Below, in pieces: positions 1-11,418 of a DNA stretch of 64,000 bases. The translations under genes and the position numbers were made by a program. Under the pieces are notes generated by a model. The model ran no database searches. It was not told the DNA's origin and was given only the letters and a program-made list of their open reading frames with translations. The DNA comes from Pascua guehoae (Eukaryota; Basidiomycota; Tremellomycetes; Trichosporonales; Trichosporonaceae). Where the stretch lies: the NCBI GenBank assembly GCA_001600415.1, contig BCJX01000016.1:808646-872645 (forward strand), given 5' to 3'. The first letter of the stretch is position 1. Each line of letters opens with the position of its first letter.

Positions 1-17
1 CGCATTCCCACTACCTC

Positions 18-2499
18 TCAGAAGGGATACTGCATCTCGCGCACCTCCTCGCCCTTTTCGTCCAGCACGATGCGTCCCTCTGCCACGTCCTCGGCGTGCG
101 CCTTGTCGAGGAATGCGAGCAGGGGGTCCACGTAGCGCTGCGACGAGTTGTACTCGTGTACCGTGTCCGGCCATGCCTGTTGCGTTAATATTTCTGTGTC
201 TCTGTGTCCATTGCCTTTGTCGCTGGCACACTGAATGTGTGCGCAGCCATATGCAGGTCAAACGCCGCGCTTGACTGGATGTCCGCCTTGCAATAGGGGA
301 GAGATGTTCCCACTCTGCTCTCCGACGGCCGACTCACCCGCAGCGCCGACGCCATGCGGCCTGCCACATCGGGCTCCTTGGCAATCGCGAGTATCGGGGT
401 GAGGTATGTGCTGTGCCCCGTCAGTAACGCTTCGCTCAAGGACAATACGGTTTCACTTGGGTAACCGCTGAACGAGCTCGGAACTGATCCTTCGCCCAAC
501 GACCATCTGTGACACCACGCTACCCCCGTGTCAAGATCCCAACTTACCGGAAGGAAAAGTACAGCGCACCTGTCCGCGGCAGGCGCCGCAGCGTCTGTCG
601 CTCGGTGCGGAAGTAGATGTCGTCGGCGCTTAACATTAGCAACCATTTTCAGCGTTGACCCCGGACTCACCTCTGCTGGGCGGCGATGCCCGCGTTCCAG
701 TCTGGGTTCACCTTGACCATGTCCTTGCGACTAACGTTAGCCACAGGGGACCGGGAGAGTGGTCGAGTTACAATAAAACGCTAGGGTACTCACGTTGCGC
801 CAAAGACGAGCGTGTCGCTGCGCTGGAATGTAAACTGTGGATTAGCGACTGGCCAAAGTGAGGTTAGCGACGGTGGGGTTGATAACCGCGTGGCCGCACG
901 AGCCCGAGCTCGCCTCGTCCCCGTTCCCGCATACCCACACCCCACACCCCATATCTCCTCGCACCAACAGCGTATAGGTTATACTGCGCTACTCATTCGG
1001 CACCTCTCCCCACGTACACCCCCCGACCACACTTCCAGACACAACTGACTCACATTGTTCCGCTGCACGGGCTTCTCTACGCGCATGTTGCGAAAGTACT
1101 TTTCCATGCTCTTGCGGAGCACGTCGCGCCAGCCCGGCACCTCGACCGAGCCGTTGGTGTGGATCTCGTGCATTGTGCACCCGAGCTTGTCGCGGAAACG
1201 CCAGTGGCCTGGGGTGAGTATTGACTCGGGGATGACTGCCATTGTCTTTCGCGGTTGATTTTGGGAGAAGATTCGTAGCCCTAATGTCGCCCCGACATCC
1301 ATCGAGCTGTGTGCGGCACGTATCCTCATCGCACCTGCTGACTTTCAAACTCACCCTGAGCCGCAATGTGGCCAGCTTGGAAGATGTACTCGCCCGCCTC
1401 GTTCTCCGTGAGGACAATGAGGTCCTCGGCCGTGAGTTCTACTGTCAGCCACGAGGAGTTCGAGCCCTCTCTTCCGCGCTGTCTCCCAACTCCACTCCGG
1501 GTCCACAAACAGGGTCGCAAACCTCTGCGCTCATTCCACAGCTTCAATACTCACGCCCAGCGACCTCCATGGGATTCCACTCGGGGCCCTTTTCGCGCTC
1601 AATCGCATCAAAGTCCCACACCTCGCCCGTGACGAGGTTCCGCACGGCCTTCACTGCGCCATCGCCAGGAGCACCAAACGAGTCGCCCCACGTCCGCTTG
1701 TCCTTGGTGTCGTAGGTCCGCCGCTCAACGGTGAACAAGCGCGGGTAGCGCGCGGCAAGGAACGATGCCGTCTCGCACAGCGCCTCGAGCGCCTCGGCGT
1801 GGTAGCCCGGGAGGGTCTCGGTGACTTCGTCCCGGTGCGAGCGGGTGCGCGCCGCGCGGTGTGCTTGGAAAGCCGGGTAGCTGGCGTCAGTGTGTGGATG
1901 AGATGCGGTGTGTGGTGTTTGGGTGGCTGCTCGATGCGGTATGTTGCTGTGCACGTGACTCGTAGTCAAAGACGCTTCTCAATGCTTTTCGGGGGCATCA
2001 CTCAGAAGCCATACAGCGCGAAGTGAAGCAAGCCGGAGAGAGGTGGACAGGGAGACAGGCAGTTGGCGAGACACTGAGCATCACAACGTTCCGCATTGTC
2101 ACTAGCCACGGCTGCCGCACTGGTGCACGCCCCAGCCTCTCACAAGTTATCATACGAGCTCACTCACTCCTCATCGAGCTGGAACCACTCGTCCCACGGC
2201 ATGCTCCGGATCCCCATGTGGATGGGAAACTTGTTCCACCGGACAGGACGGTACGGAATAGCCTTGGTTACTGTCAGATCCTCCGGGGAGAGCGGGAGGG
2301 GCGTGATGGCGGTCAGCGGGAGGGGTGGTGGCGGCGCAAACGCCGGTGCCGGGGTGGTGGTCCCATCAGATGTCTTGGACGCGCTGGGTGCCGGAGGGGA
2401 GGAGGATTGGGCAGTGCCGGCCCCCTTGCCACGCGAGAGGAAGAGGCGGACGAGGTAGGCTGCTGCGAGAGTGACGAGGGCGAGTGCGATTGGGAGCAT
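18..2499 (-). CDS. HODM/DUF3445 family haem protein, membrane-anchored
   Basis: This is a multi-exon gene encoding a protein of the haem-dependent oxidative N-demethylase-like family (DUF3445). Residues 1-25 form a hydrophobic anchor starting MLPIALALVTLAAAYLVRLF, followed by an Ala/Pro/Ser-rich linker. Family blocks then come in order on successive exons: a MG-R-MPWDEWFQLDEDY block near 2.2 kb, an A-LEALCETASFLAARYPRLF helix near 1.8 kb, LTAEDLIVLTE near 1.45 kb, HWRFRDKLG with a nearby conserved IH near 1.2 kb, an RNN-FTFQRSDTLVFG block near 0.83-1.06 kb, IYFRTERQTLRRLPRTGALY near 0.57-0.61 kb, and a final exon ending EMQYPF. The exon 1 donor lies at 2167 and the exon 2 acceptor before 1880. 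The bacterial relatives carry haem and PAS-like folds; the substrate here is unknown. The anchor suggests the ER or another membrane. The family call is firm; the exact edges of the small exons near 0.3-0.8 kb are less certain. Confidence 0.85.
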
Positions 2500-3224
2500 G
2501 GGTTGCGGTCGAGAGTGGAGGGAGAATACGTGATAGTTTGCGTCTCTGCTGCAAACGCCAAGGACAGGAGTCAAGTGCGGAGAGTCTGTGGATGGCGAGA
2601 GGAGATGGATGGCAAGAGAGATGGGGCGGTGGATGGTGATGCCGAGAAAGAAGGAGATAGAGAGCAGTGAGCACCGAGTCGATGGACAAAGGCATCGCGT
2701 TCAGCCGCGTGAATCGGAAAGTACATCTGGCATCTGATCTCGTCAGACTCGATTCGGGACAGAGCCGAAGCATACCGAAGGGCAGAGTAAGGGAAGATGG
2801 GATGTGGGAGGAATGAGTCGCGGCGCGTGCAGGTGGTTCAGGTGGTTGCCCGTGGTGCCGTGTTGTTGCCCGTACCGTACAGTTGGCCGCAGGCGGCAGG
2901 GCATGCAAACAGCCACAGTCGTTTTGCCACTGATCGGCGTGGGGCCAGACCAGTTCTGAACGGCGATCGCCGATGGTGGAGCTAGGCGCCATTTACCCGG
3001 GCATATATCCGGTTCCAGCAGTCGTCATGTGGCGATTGCCTACGTTGGTGACATTCGTGTTACTCTTTGGTGGGTGCGCTGATAGGTAGGCGTATCTCCA
3101 AGATTTGTGCAAACGCTGCCCCTCACCTCTGTCCACCTGCCATATACTAGTTCTGCCTCACACGAGTCCGACGTCCCCACCGCCTCGGCTCGTCGAGCAT
3201 TTACGTCACCGACTCTCAATCCTT
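2500..3224. other. Intergenic, upstream of the HODM gene
   Basis: Open frames here lack family motifs and splice-consistent continuation. The part next to 2499 is rich in purines on the plus strand (pyrimidines on the coding strand), as in the promoters of other genes in this window. I see no repeat and no RNA gene. Confidence 0.5.
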
Positions 3225-4431
3225 CTACGGGAGAACGGTCTCCATCGTGTACTGCTCTACGCCAACGATCTCGCGGTACTCTTCGTGCGTGAGAAACGAG
3301 ATGTTGTCGATGGTCGCCTTGCCGAGGGCCTGAGTCCAGCCCCGGTGGTGCTCGAGAGACCCGTCACGCCATTCCTCAGCCATTGAGCTGGCGGTCTCGA
3401 CGATAGCGTCCTGGTACTGCTTACTTGACGCGAAGGGTGTTTGGAATCCAAGGGCTATCGGCGGGAGCGCGAGTGCGCCAACCATGGTGACGGAGCGGTG
3501 GCAGTCATAAATCAGGGTCTGGAATAGATGATTGGCCCACCCAAGTTTCCCGTTGTCCCAGTAGTAGTGCCAAAACCCCGTCGGCCACGAGGGAAAGTCT
3601 GAAAAGATGACAACAAGCTGCGGCACTTCGACAGAGCGGTTGACAGGGGGAGGGGTAGGCAGCCGTTCGAGTACGGTAGTCGGGGAAGATCCCAATTGAT
3701 CAAAGTCGAGGTTGAAGTAGTAGTCCGCAAAACGGACATGCAGAACAGCCCTGGCCACGTTTGGGATGTTGAGGGGTGATGGGACAGGGCGATTTCGGTA
3801 AGCCCATTCGAATTTGATCATCGTGTGGACACCGCCCGTGATAACGGGGGTGGGAAGGGCCTGCTCGACACGGAGGACTGGGATGTCGCGACCCCTGATG
3901 CCACACATGGACGTGAGGGCCTTGGTGACCATATCGATGGCGTCTTGGGATAGGTCGGAGCATTGGCGATAGCATATGTCGGCCCGAGCGGCGAGGTCGA
4001 CCACCTTTGCCTTGGAGATTGCACGCAGGGATGCTGCGTTGAAATTCTCGTCGTCAGGCCACCGCAGGGAGTACATTGCCGGGTTCGTGAAGGGCCAATA
4101 TTCCGTGTCTTGCGCGAAAATATCGATAATCCCAGTTTCAGGGTGCTGCTGATCGGCAACATCATCCCAATAGGTGTCGATCTCGACGTTGATGGACTTC
4201 CAAAAATGTTCATCATCCGTCGCTTCCTGGAGCGACTTGCATGTCCGCCGAAACGCCAGGCGGGTACTCCAGTCGGCGTACTTGACGACGAGCTCGACGA
4301 TATGTGGAAAAGCCGAGTAGTCGAGGAGACCGTAGCCAGCCTCAGAGTCTGCCTTGTAAGTCTTGGCCAGGGGGTTAGTTAAGGCACCTACGATGGTGAT
4401 TGCGAGTGTGGAATTGCGGTGGGACAGGCAT
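3225..4431 (-). CDS. F-box-like family protein, array copy A
   Basis: This is a two-exon gene of about 387 residues. Exon 1 is 4431-4392 (40 nt) and exon 2 runs from 4348 to the stop at 3225, with a 43-nt GTAGGT...GCAG intron holding a TTAACTAAC branch site. An F-box-like start lies at about residues 20-55, with PHIVELVVKYAD and then RLAFRRTCKSL. The rest is shared with the other array members: a GRDIP-LR block mid-protein, a hydrophobic VTMVGALALPP segment, and a C-terminal block with GWTQALGKATI, EYREIVGVEQY and a last ME-T. F-box proteins usually recruit substrates to SCF ubiquitin ligases; whether this degenerate box binds Skp1 is not shown. The starting ATG was chosen because it splices in the same phase as its paralogues. 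The family looks lineage-specific. Confidence 0.75.
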
Positions 4432-4983
4432 GATCGTTCCTCGCCGGCAGAGGTGAGTGCGTTGGCGAGAAGCGGAGCAATAGCGGGAGTGAACGTGACG
4501 AAAGCAGATTGTGGTGAGGTAAAGACGAGGGATGAAGAAGAGGGAAGAAGATGACAGACGATGAGTGCGATGTTTGACGACAAAAGGAAGGAAGGAAGCA
4601 AGGAAGGCTGAAGGTGACGTGGAGGTGGCAACAAGTCTGTGTGTGTGGGGCGTTCCAGGTCAGTTTTGTTCCCGCCGCCGAATGATCGACACCACACTCC
4701 GTTGGGATGTTGCACCTCTGCTCGATACCCTCACACAATGCATAACATTCACAATTGGACCATTGAGGTGCGTGGCGTTTGGGTGTATATGGCTCACTGG
4801 TCAATTTACAGGTGGCTGGGTCATTTCTGGTACAGTCGGTGCATCTAGTTGCCACATTTGCATATCCATATCCCACAGATCATGACTCGTTTCCAGCTCG
4901 ATAAGGTAGGTGTAGTGTACGGGAATTTACGAGAATGCATGATTATACTGGGCTGGGAAGAAGTACATTGTCACTTTATCACT
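4432..4983. promoter_or_regulatory. Upstream region of array copy A, pyrimidine-rich on the coding strand
   Basis: About 4490-4620 is strongly purine-rich on the plus strand (repeated GGAAGGAAG and GAAGAAGA words), so it is CT-rich on the coding strand just upstream of the start at 4431. Such tracts are common in fungal promoters. Nothing gene-like is seen up to 4983. Confidence 0.4.
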
Positions 4984-5169
4984 TTATAGCTTGGAGGCAA
5001 AGGCGGCATAGTCCGACAAGAAGAAATCGCGTTCCCGGGAGCGCCTTGCGAAGCTCAAGAGCTCAAAGTCTCCGAAATGCATAGTGCGCATCGAGTTCGC
5101 CAACCCTGCAGTTTTGGGTTTGCTCCAGCAGTTACGTAGCTCTTTGGGAAGGTGAGAGGATGAGGCCAT
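4984..5169 (-). CDS. Possible small protein or decayed array member
   Basis: This is an unspliced frame of 61 codons with a real ATG, placed just downstream of a CT-rich coding-strand tract like those before the array genes. The product is basic and polar in the middle and ends FFLSDYAAFASKL. The last residues resemble the LLDYSAFPH stretch that opens the F-box-like domain of the neighbouring paralogues, and the frame stops right there. It could be a truncated paralogue whose body has been lost, a genuine short gene, or chance. Nothing else in it is recognisable. Confidence 0.3.
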   Translation of the reverse strand: MASSSHLPKELRNCWSKPKTAGLANSMRTMHFGDFELLSFARRSRERDFFLSDYAAFASKL

Positions 5170-6262
5170 ACTGTAAATGGCGAGAATCGGTTCGGCGAGG
5201 AAAACGCCACCGAGATGAGTGGGGGATGGAAAATGAGACGCTGAGATGAGAAGGGGAGGAGTGGTAGAATAAACGGAAATATGGCAGAGAAGAAGATGGA
5301 AAAATTGAGAACATGGACCAAAGAAAAGGTGTGGGATCATGGGGGAAGCAGGACCGTCGACGTGGCAGTGCTCGTGTGGTCAACGTGGCCTTTCCGACCA
5401 GGCAAGTGTGTTATTGTGCCCTTCCTGTGCATGCCGTGCTTCTGCTCATCAAACGCCGCAGCCAACTCTGCCTACATTACGCGCCCCCCCACCCGCCTCA
5501 GATCACCCGAGTAACCATACCAGGGCACAATCCTCGCACACGGCACTCGGTAATAATCCTAGATTGGCCTAGACGCCCTCAATCTGCATTGCATTTTATT
5601 GGGGAGGCTGCAAACAACGCAACTGCCGATGCCCTTTTCCCAGACTCAGATTCTCCGTGACGCAAAACTATTTGTGTATATGTAGAGAGCCCTTGACGTC
5701 GGCCTGTACGTTTTGCTCCCATGGGTAGGGCGGATTGAAAGACGGTTCAAAGGCAGCACTGATGAGGGGAGAGCGGATAGCGACAGAGGCAGATCAGAAG
5801 GGAGAGGTAGCGGGGGGCAAGCGTCTCTTGTTTCTCGTCGTGCCATCGTTCTGATACCGTCGCTGTGCCTCTGGAGCGCCAATGACAGAATCACCGTGTG
5901 CGCCCTCGGCGACTGCGTGGCTCCTGCACAGCACCGCCGCGTTTGGCTGCCGTGCGTGTGGCCTAATTCAATACTCTCTTGCCTCGTCGCGACGCGACAG
6001 AGCTTTTTGGATACGGCATGAATCGCATCGTGAACGTATCCTGAACGTATTGTGAACACCCACCCAATCATGAAGTCTGTATCGTGCTTCGTAGCCAAAC
6101 CGAATCAATCTCCTCATATGCAGGCAACGCCAATCTCCATCCTCATGTTATAAGTGCCAAACTGGCCACCAGTCCTGTCACACACTCAACCGGGTTCTTA
6201 GATGCGGCAGAGGTTTCGTTGCAGTCACACCGACCCTACAGACCTGGGTATCTATTCTCATA
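5170..6262. other. Intergenic, no gene recognised
   Basis: About 1.1 kb between the small frame at 5.0 kb and the 3' end of the double-length paralogue. It begins with the CT-rich coding-strand tract upstream of 5169. A short direct repeat of TGAACGTAT occurs near 6030-6050. No frame in it has a recognisable domain or a credible splice structure. Confidence 0.4.
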
Positions 6263-8610
6263 TTACAACCACACACCGCCATGTTCCACCCCTGGCTCAC
6301 GCGTTTCAATGATCCACTGCTCCTCTCCAACGAGGCCGATGTATTCGTCGGGGGTGTAGAACGACATCCTCCGGATCGCCTCCAGTGCACGCGCCTGGGT
6401 CCAATGGGGATGGAAATGTCCGTCACTCCATTTCTCCGCCTGGACACAAGTCCAGGCAATGAAGGATTGTTTGAAGTCCTGGTCAGAGAGCCCATGGTCG
6501 TCGTCGAGGCCGATGACGCAAGGCGGTATGTCCAAGGCGTTTACCAAGATGATACGCACGTGGCAGTTGCGAATCAGCTGCTCAGTGAAGTGGTCGAACC
6601 AGGCGGCGGACGCGCCGGGTTGATAAGACTTGAGGATGGCCACGAGGTCGGGAATGCAGTCCCCCATATGGCAACCAATGTTAAGTCTGCCAGGCGTCCA
6701 AGAGTTCGGAGGACCCGGAGGCCGATCTGACGAGCCGCATCGAGAGTATGGAATGTTGATTACGACCTTGGAAACATTATCAGTGTCGATGGAGGGGAAG
6801 CCGATCTCGTCATGAGCCTCCGACCCCCAGAGAACGATTGTGCTGGGACCTCGAACAGTGCCGGACAGTGGAGTTTTCACGTCGAAGCGGAGGGTTGGTA
6901 TGTCGCGGCCAGTGGAGCGGCGCACGAAATTCACCACCGGTCCCAAGAAGTCTCGATTTGGCCTGCAGAAACATATCCGGAAACTGTCAATAATATCGAC
7001 GACTTGTGTCTTGCTCAACATCTGCAGCACCGACTCGTGCTTGCGGACGTAGTCGCCCAACCAGCCGTTGGGGTGGTGGATGTTGTAGAGCCTAGGGTGG
7101 AGGTGGCCACGACTGTCTGTCCACACCTTATCGAGGACAATTCCCCCACTCCATCCGGTGCGCATTTCCACCGGTTCATAACAGTCATTGTGGACGTGGA
7201 CGACAACGTGCTCCCTCGCAAAGTACTCCTCGGTCTTAGCGCAGAGCGACTTGCACGTCTGGCGGATTGCAAGGCGCGTATTGTGGTCGGAATGTTGAAT
7301 AATGGCGTCTACGATGTGTGGATAGGCCAAGTGGTCGATCAGGCAGTCTTCAGCCTCGCAGTCTGTAAGTGTTAATCATACCTTTCTAGCTTGTGGAAAC
7401 CTACTCGTCTCGAGGTCATACTGCTCTGCACCCACAAGTTGACGGTACTGGTCGGCAGCGAGGAACTGCATACGTTTGATCGTGGCTTTTGCCGATGCCT
7501 GCGTCCAGCCTGGGTTGCCAGGAAAGGTTCCGTCATCCCACAGCTCCACATTGCGGCATGCGGTCTCGACGAAGGCTTTCTTGACCTCTTCGCGCGATAA
7601 CTCGCTGCGTCCCAACCCCAGAAGACCTGGGTCCACCTTCTCGACAAAATCAACAAAAGTGACGCTCTGCAGTTGGCATCCGATGATCCCACCGACCATT
7701 TCGAGAAGCCAACCGAGCTCCCCGGGGCCCCTGTCAATGACCTTGTGTCCGATGGGCGTCCCTGCCGATGAATAGGCCTGGAAGATGACGACAAGGGCGG
7801 GAGGAGTATCGCCTGCAGCGACGCTCCGGACTTTCCACGGCGCTGGCCACTCGGCGGGTGTGTCCATGTCGAAGCACGTGCCGCTCGGATGGAAATGAAC
7901 AATGAGAACGACCTTGGCGACGTTTTTGGTACAGACGAGCGCGTTGCTCCAGCCATCACTACACAGCCACGTCCCCGATTCGATTACCACGGTACGAATG
8001 TCGCGCAGAAATATGACTTTTGTCTTGGGCAGTTTAACGTCGATATGGAGATGATGGATGTCGCGTTCGATGCAGCCTCGTACCCTCGCAATGGCCTGTT
8101 CGAGAATATCCTGGGATGTTGACGCAAACTTGGCGGTCGTGACGTTTAGGAGACTGCCGCGGAAGATGAACGCGGGAGCGTCGGCCATGGTAAGCAAACG
8201 ACACGCAAACATGCCCCAGGCCTGCAGGTCGCGTCCCGTGTGTAGCGAGGCGGCCTGCACGTCACGGAAGTTATACAGCGCAGGGATTCGATGTTGGTCG
8301 CTGTATACGTCGACGATGCCATAGTTTTCAACGCGATCGGCAAACGGGCGGATTCCAAACTTGACAACCGCTCGAGCTTTTTTGAGGTAGGGATCGACGA
8401 CGGCCTGGAGCGACTTGCACGTTCGACGAAGAGCGAGGCGGGTGTTGTGGTCCGAATGCCTGACAACAGCCTCAACGATGAGAGGGTGCTCCGAGGTGTT
8501 GAGGAAGCCGTTCCGCCCGCCTGTTTCGTCAGTCTGATTAGCAGACACCCAGGTGGCCAGGTTATTGCAAGACACGTACCCCGGCCCTCGGTAACAGCAG
8601 GGCATGTCAT
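6263..8610 (-). CDS. Double-length F-box-like protein (array copies C and B apparently fused)
   Basis: Two full family units lie head to tail. Unit C: exon 1 is 8610-8580, then a 59-nt intron, then an exon from 8520. It has HPLIVEAVVRHSDHN, RLALRRTCKSL, a mid-protein block beginning ERDIHHLHIDV, GWTQASAKATI and QYRQLVGAEQYDLET. Unit B begins at 7362 and has YPHIVDAIIQHSDHNTRLAI, RQTCKSL, GRDIPTLR and EYIGLVGEEQW; it stops at 6263. Between them an apparent 42-nt intron (7404-7363) with a GTAGGT donor, a TTAAC branch site and an ACAG acceptor joins C to B in frame with the same phase-1 junction used by the other members. This predicts one protein of about 748 residues. Without that splice, C would end at 7376 with a tail unlike its paralogues, and B would have no first exon, since its domain starts within about 20 bases of C's stop. 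The fusion is inferred from sequence; each unit alone is clear. Confidence 0.65.
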
Positions 8611-8841
8611 GGGTAAAAACGGGCGTGATGAAGTGGGACGGCAAGTAGAAGTGGTACAGCGACGAGAGGAGAGAAGATTCCTGTTTCGTCAGTCTGGCTA
8701 GCAGACAGCCAGGTGGCCAAGGTTATTGCAAGACACGTACCATGGCCCTCTGTAACAGCAGTACATGTCATGTGTGGAAACGGGTGTGTTAAAGTGGGAC
8801 GGCAAGTAGAAGTGATATGGCGATGAGAGGAGAGAAGGTTT
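8521..8841 (-). repeat. Tandem 160-bp duplication over the first exon and promoter of copy C
   Basis: 8521-8680 and 8681-8841 are near-identical direct copies; both open CTGTTTCGTCAGTCTG and end in GAGAGGAGAGAAG. Each contains the start codon (8610 and 8771), the short first exon and its GTACGTG donor. The upstream copy could therefore act as an alternative first exon and promoter. Divergence is roughly ten percent by eye, so the event is fairly recent. Confidence 0.8.
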
Positions 8842-9326
8842 CGGTGAAGGAAGGTGACCTGTGTGGCCTGTGCGTATAGCGCAAAGGCCTCGTTGAGCGC
8901 CACCAACCATTTTGATTCCGCCAACGTGTGTGCCCACCACTCAGTGCACGGACACATGCATAGTAATCCTCCCTCATGAACATTCACGTTCTGCACAGTT
9001 TCCTGGGTTACCGCATGGCCCCTGGGGTGTGGGAGCGTGACCGCGGTGGTTGCCCCCGTGAGGAGCCAGATCCGTTTACGACGGTTGCCAGCAGGCAGCA
9101 TGCGACTGGAATGTAGCGCCAAAGACTCTACTAAACGTGCCACTCCCGAACAATTCACATCGTGTACGGAGAAGTAAACTCTGGAGACATCCCATGTTGC
9201 CACACCACCACATCGGGCCTTCGCCAAATCCACTGGGATGCACTCCCCAACTGCACTCCACTTCCCGCTACATCTCCACTTGCTCCCCCTTCCGAGGACT
9301 GATTTGCTTCTCGAAATGGCCAGATC
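8842..9326. other. Intergenic between array copies C and D
   Basis: About 0.5 kb between the duplicated first-exon segment and the stop of copy D. I see no further copy of the 160-bp unit and no gene. Confidence 0.4.
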
Positions 9327-10566
9327 CTACCACTTTGTCTCCATGTCGTACTGATCGACACCGACCGCCTCACGATATTCGTCGTGAGTGTAGAACTTGA
9401 TGTTGCAAATGGCTGTTTTGGCGAGTTCGGGCGTCCAGTTGGGTTTAGTTGTGTCGTTCTGGTCCCCCCAGGAGTAGGCCATGCCACATGCCGTCTCAAC
9501 GATAGCGTCCTTGTATTTGTCGCCCGAGAGCTCGTGATCGTCGAACCCGAGCATGTCAGGAGGGATCTCCAGTGCACCGACAAAGGTAACACAGTAACAG
9601 TTGCGAATGATCTCTTGGACGAGGTCGTGAGCCCAGCCGAGCGGTACGCCGGGCCAGTGATTAACGAGTGGAGCTAGCGTGATGCCCGATGGCGCACCCT
9701 TGAAGATAATGACAAGTTTGGGCTGAGAGTCTTCCGGAGGGGAGTTGAAGTGTACAGGGACCGGCAAGACAGCAGGTAGTCCAAACGCGCTGAACACCCC
9801 TTCGCTTGGATTGTACGTGACCATGAGAACGACTTTGGCCACGTTCTTGATACTGATCGAAGCCTCGGGCCAACGATGGTCGTTCAGGCATTCGTCCGTG
9901 TATGCTCCGGTGGAGATCACCAGCGTCTCGATATCTTGAAAGAATGTGGTGATCGGTGGAGATACAGTGTAGATATGAAGAAGTGGGATGTTTTGACCGA
10001 TGTTGCGACGCACAAATTTCGTGAGCTCGATCATGGTTTCCTGGGTCATCGGGGTGCCGTCGTCGGTAATCGAGTCGCTTCGGGTGAGTGTAAATGCAGG
10101 AGCCCTTGCCATGGCTTTCAGACGAGCTGCAAGCATCTCGGACAGAGTAATGTCGTACCCCGCACGAAGTGACGCAGCTTCAAGGCTCCGCAGTGTGTAA
10201 AGAGCGGGGATGCGGTGCTTGAATAGACAGGGGTTGGGGGATACATTCGTGATGCCGTATTCGGGGTTGCTGCCCTCCTCCCCTGACAGAGCACCAAGCT
10301 CAAGAATAACCTGCTCTCCTTCAGGAAACAGAGCGTCCGTCACGTCGCGAAGGGACTTGCACGTTCGACGAATGGCGAGGCGGGCGTTATGGTCCGCGTA
10401 CTTGGCAATGGCCTCGATCAGATGAGGGTATGCCGAGTAGTCAAGTGGGCCATGTCCGACGTGGCCGACGTTCGGCTCCGAGTCTACTGTATTTGGTTAG
10501 TCTCTACTTGGACGGTGTCGTGGGCTACGTACCTTTCTTCTGGTGCGTCCGAGAGAAGGTCGACAT
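9327..10566 (-). CDS. F-box-like family protein, array copy D
   Basis: This is a two-exon gene of about 397 residues. Exon 1 is 10566-10533 (34 nt, starting MSTFSRTHQKK); the intron is 10532-10487; exon 2 is 10486-9327. The F-box-like start reads YPHLIEAIAKYADHNARLAI followed by RRTCKSL. Later blocks shared with the family are NIPLLHI, VTFVGALEIPPDMLGFDD, NWTPELAKTAI and EYREAVGVDQYDMET at the C-terminus. It lies in the same orientation as copies A, C/B and E. Upstream is a 300-bp CT-rich tract with an internal 48-bp duplication. The role is unknown; an SCF adaptor is possible if the box still binds Skp1. Confidence 0.78.
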
Positions 10567-11418
10567 GTCGTGAAGCTTGAATGAAGAAGGGAGAGAAGGT
10601 GGGAGTTGAGGAAGACGAGAACGATGAAAGGAAGGAGGGAGAGAAGGTGGGAGTTGGGGAAGACGAGGGCGATGAATGGGAGAGTGGAGAAGACGAGGTG
10701 GGCGAACAGGTGGGGGAACACCCCAAGGATGAAGAAAGTGTAGAGTGCAGGCAAATGGAAGAAGAGATCGGAGGAGATTGAATGAAAGGAAAGGAATTGA
10801 AAGGAAAGAAGATGATGAAGAGGTTGAGAGAGAGAGAAAGATGGACATGTGAATGGGAAAGGAAAGGCAAGGAACACGCCCCGTTGCATGCCACATGCCG
10901 GGTACACGGAATTTGCTGCCGTTGTGTGTTCAGAGGAGGATCATTGCTGCACATCTTCTCGTTGCTTCCGCAATGCACACACAGCACGCACAGCATGCGC
11001 AGCACGCCCAGCGGCCAGCGGCCAGCGCCATTCTCACCACCGCCTTTATCCAGGCTGGCCAAGCTACAAGTCAGTTGACCGGGTTGAGCATGCCTGGAAC
11101 GCGGATGTGGCGCCGTTGCTGAATTGTCGGGATTGCCGTTGCTTCGCATGTGGCGGCCGGTTGGTAGTCAGTCCCTCACTCAACCCCGATCCAACTTAAG
11201 ACTTGGTGCTCTTCGTCAGACAAGCTTGTCCACTTCGTTATGACGACAAAAATCAGATGGGTATGATGCTTCCTGTATGACCCTAGATATTTTTCCCAAT
11301 GTCACGCGCAGAATATCCATCGCGCGGTCAACGGGCACTTCTCCTTTACCGGCGTGTTTGATAATCCTATACTACAGAATGCGATACTCCCTCATGCACT
11401 CTTCTTCCCATCCCCACA
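10567..11418. promoter_or_regulatory. Pyrimidine-rich promoter region of copy D with a 48-bp tandem duplication
   Basis: 10570-10860 is almost pure purine on the plus strand, hence CT-rich on the coding strand of copy D. The segment starting GAGAGAAGGTGGGAGTT at 10591 recurs at 10639, a 48-bp period. Further out, 10975-11025 has short CAGCACGC/CAGCGGC repeats. The rest up to 11418 is the 3' side of copy E and holds nothing recognisable. Confidence 0.5.

Noticed and set aside
2023..2670. A 215-codon plus-strand frame
   Set aside because: It lies antisense to HODM exon 1 and its CT-rich promoter; its Gly/Arg/Glu-rich product is a by-product of the purine tract.
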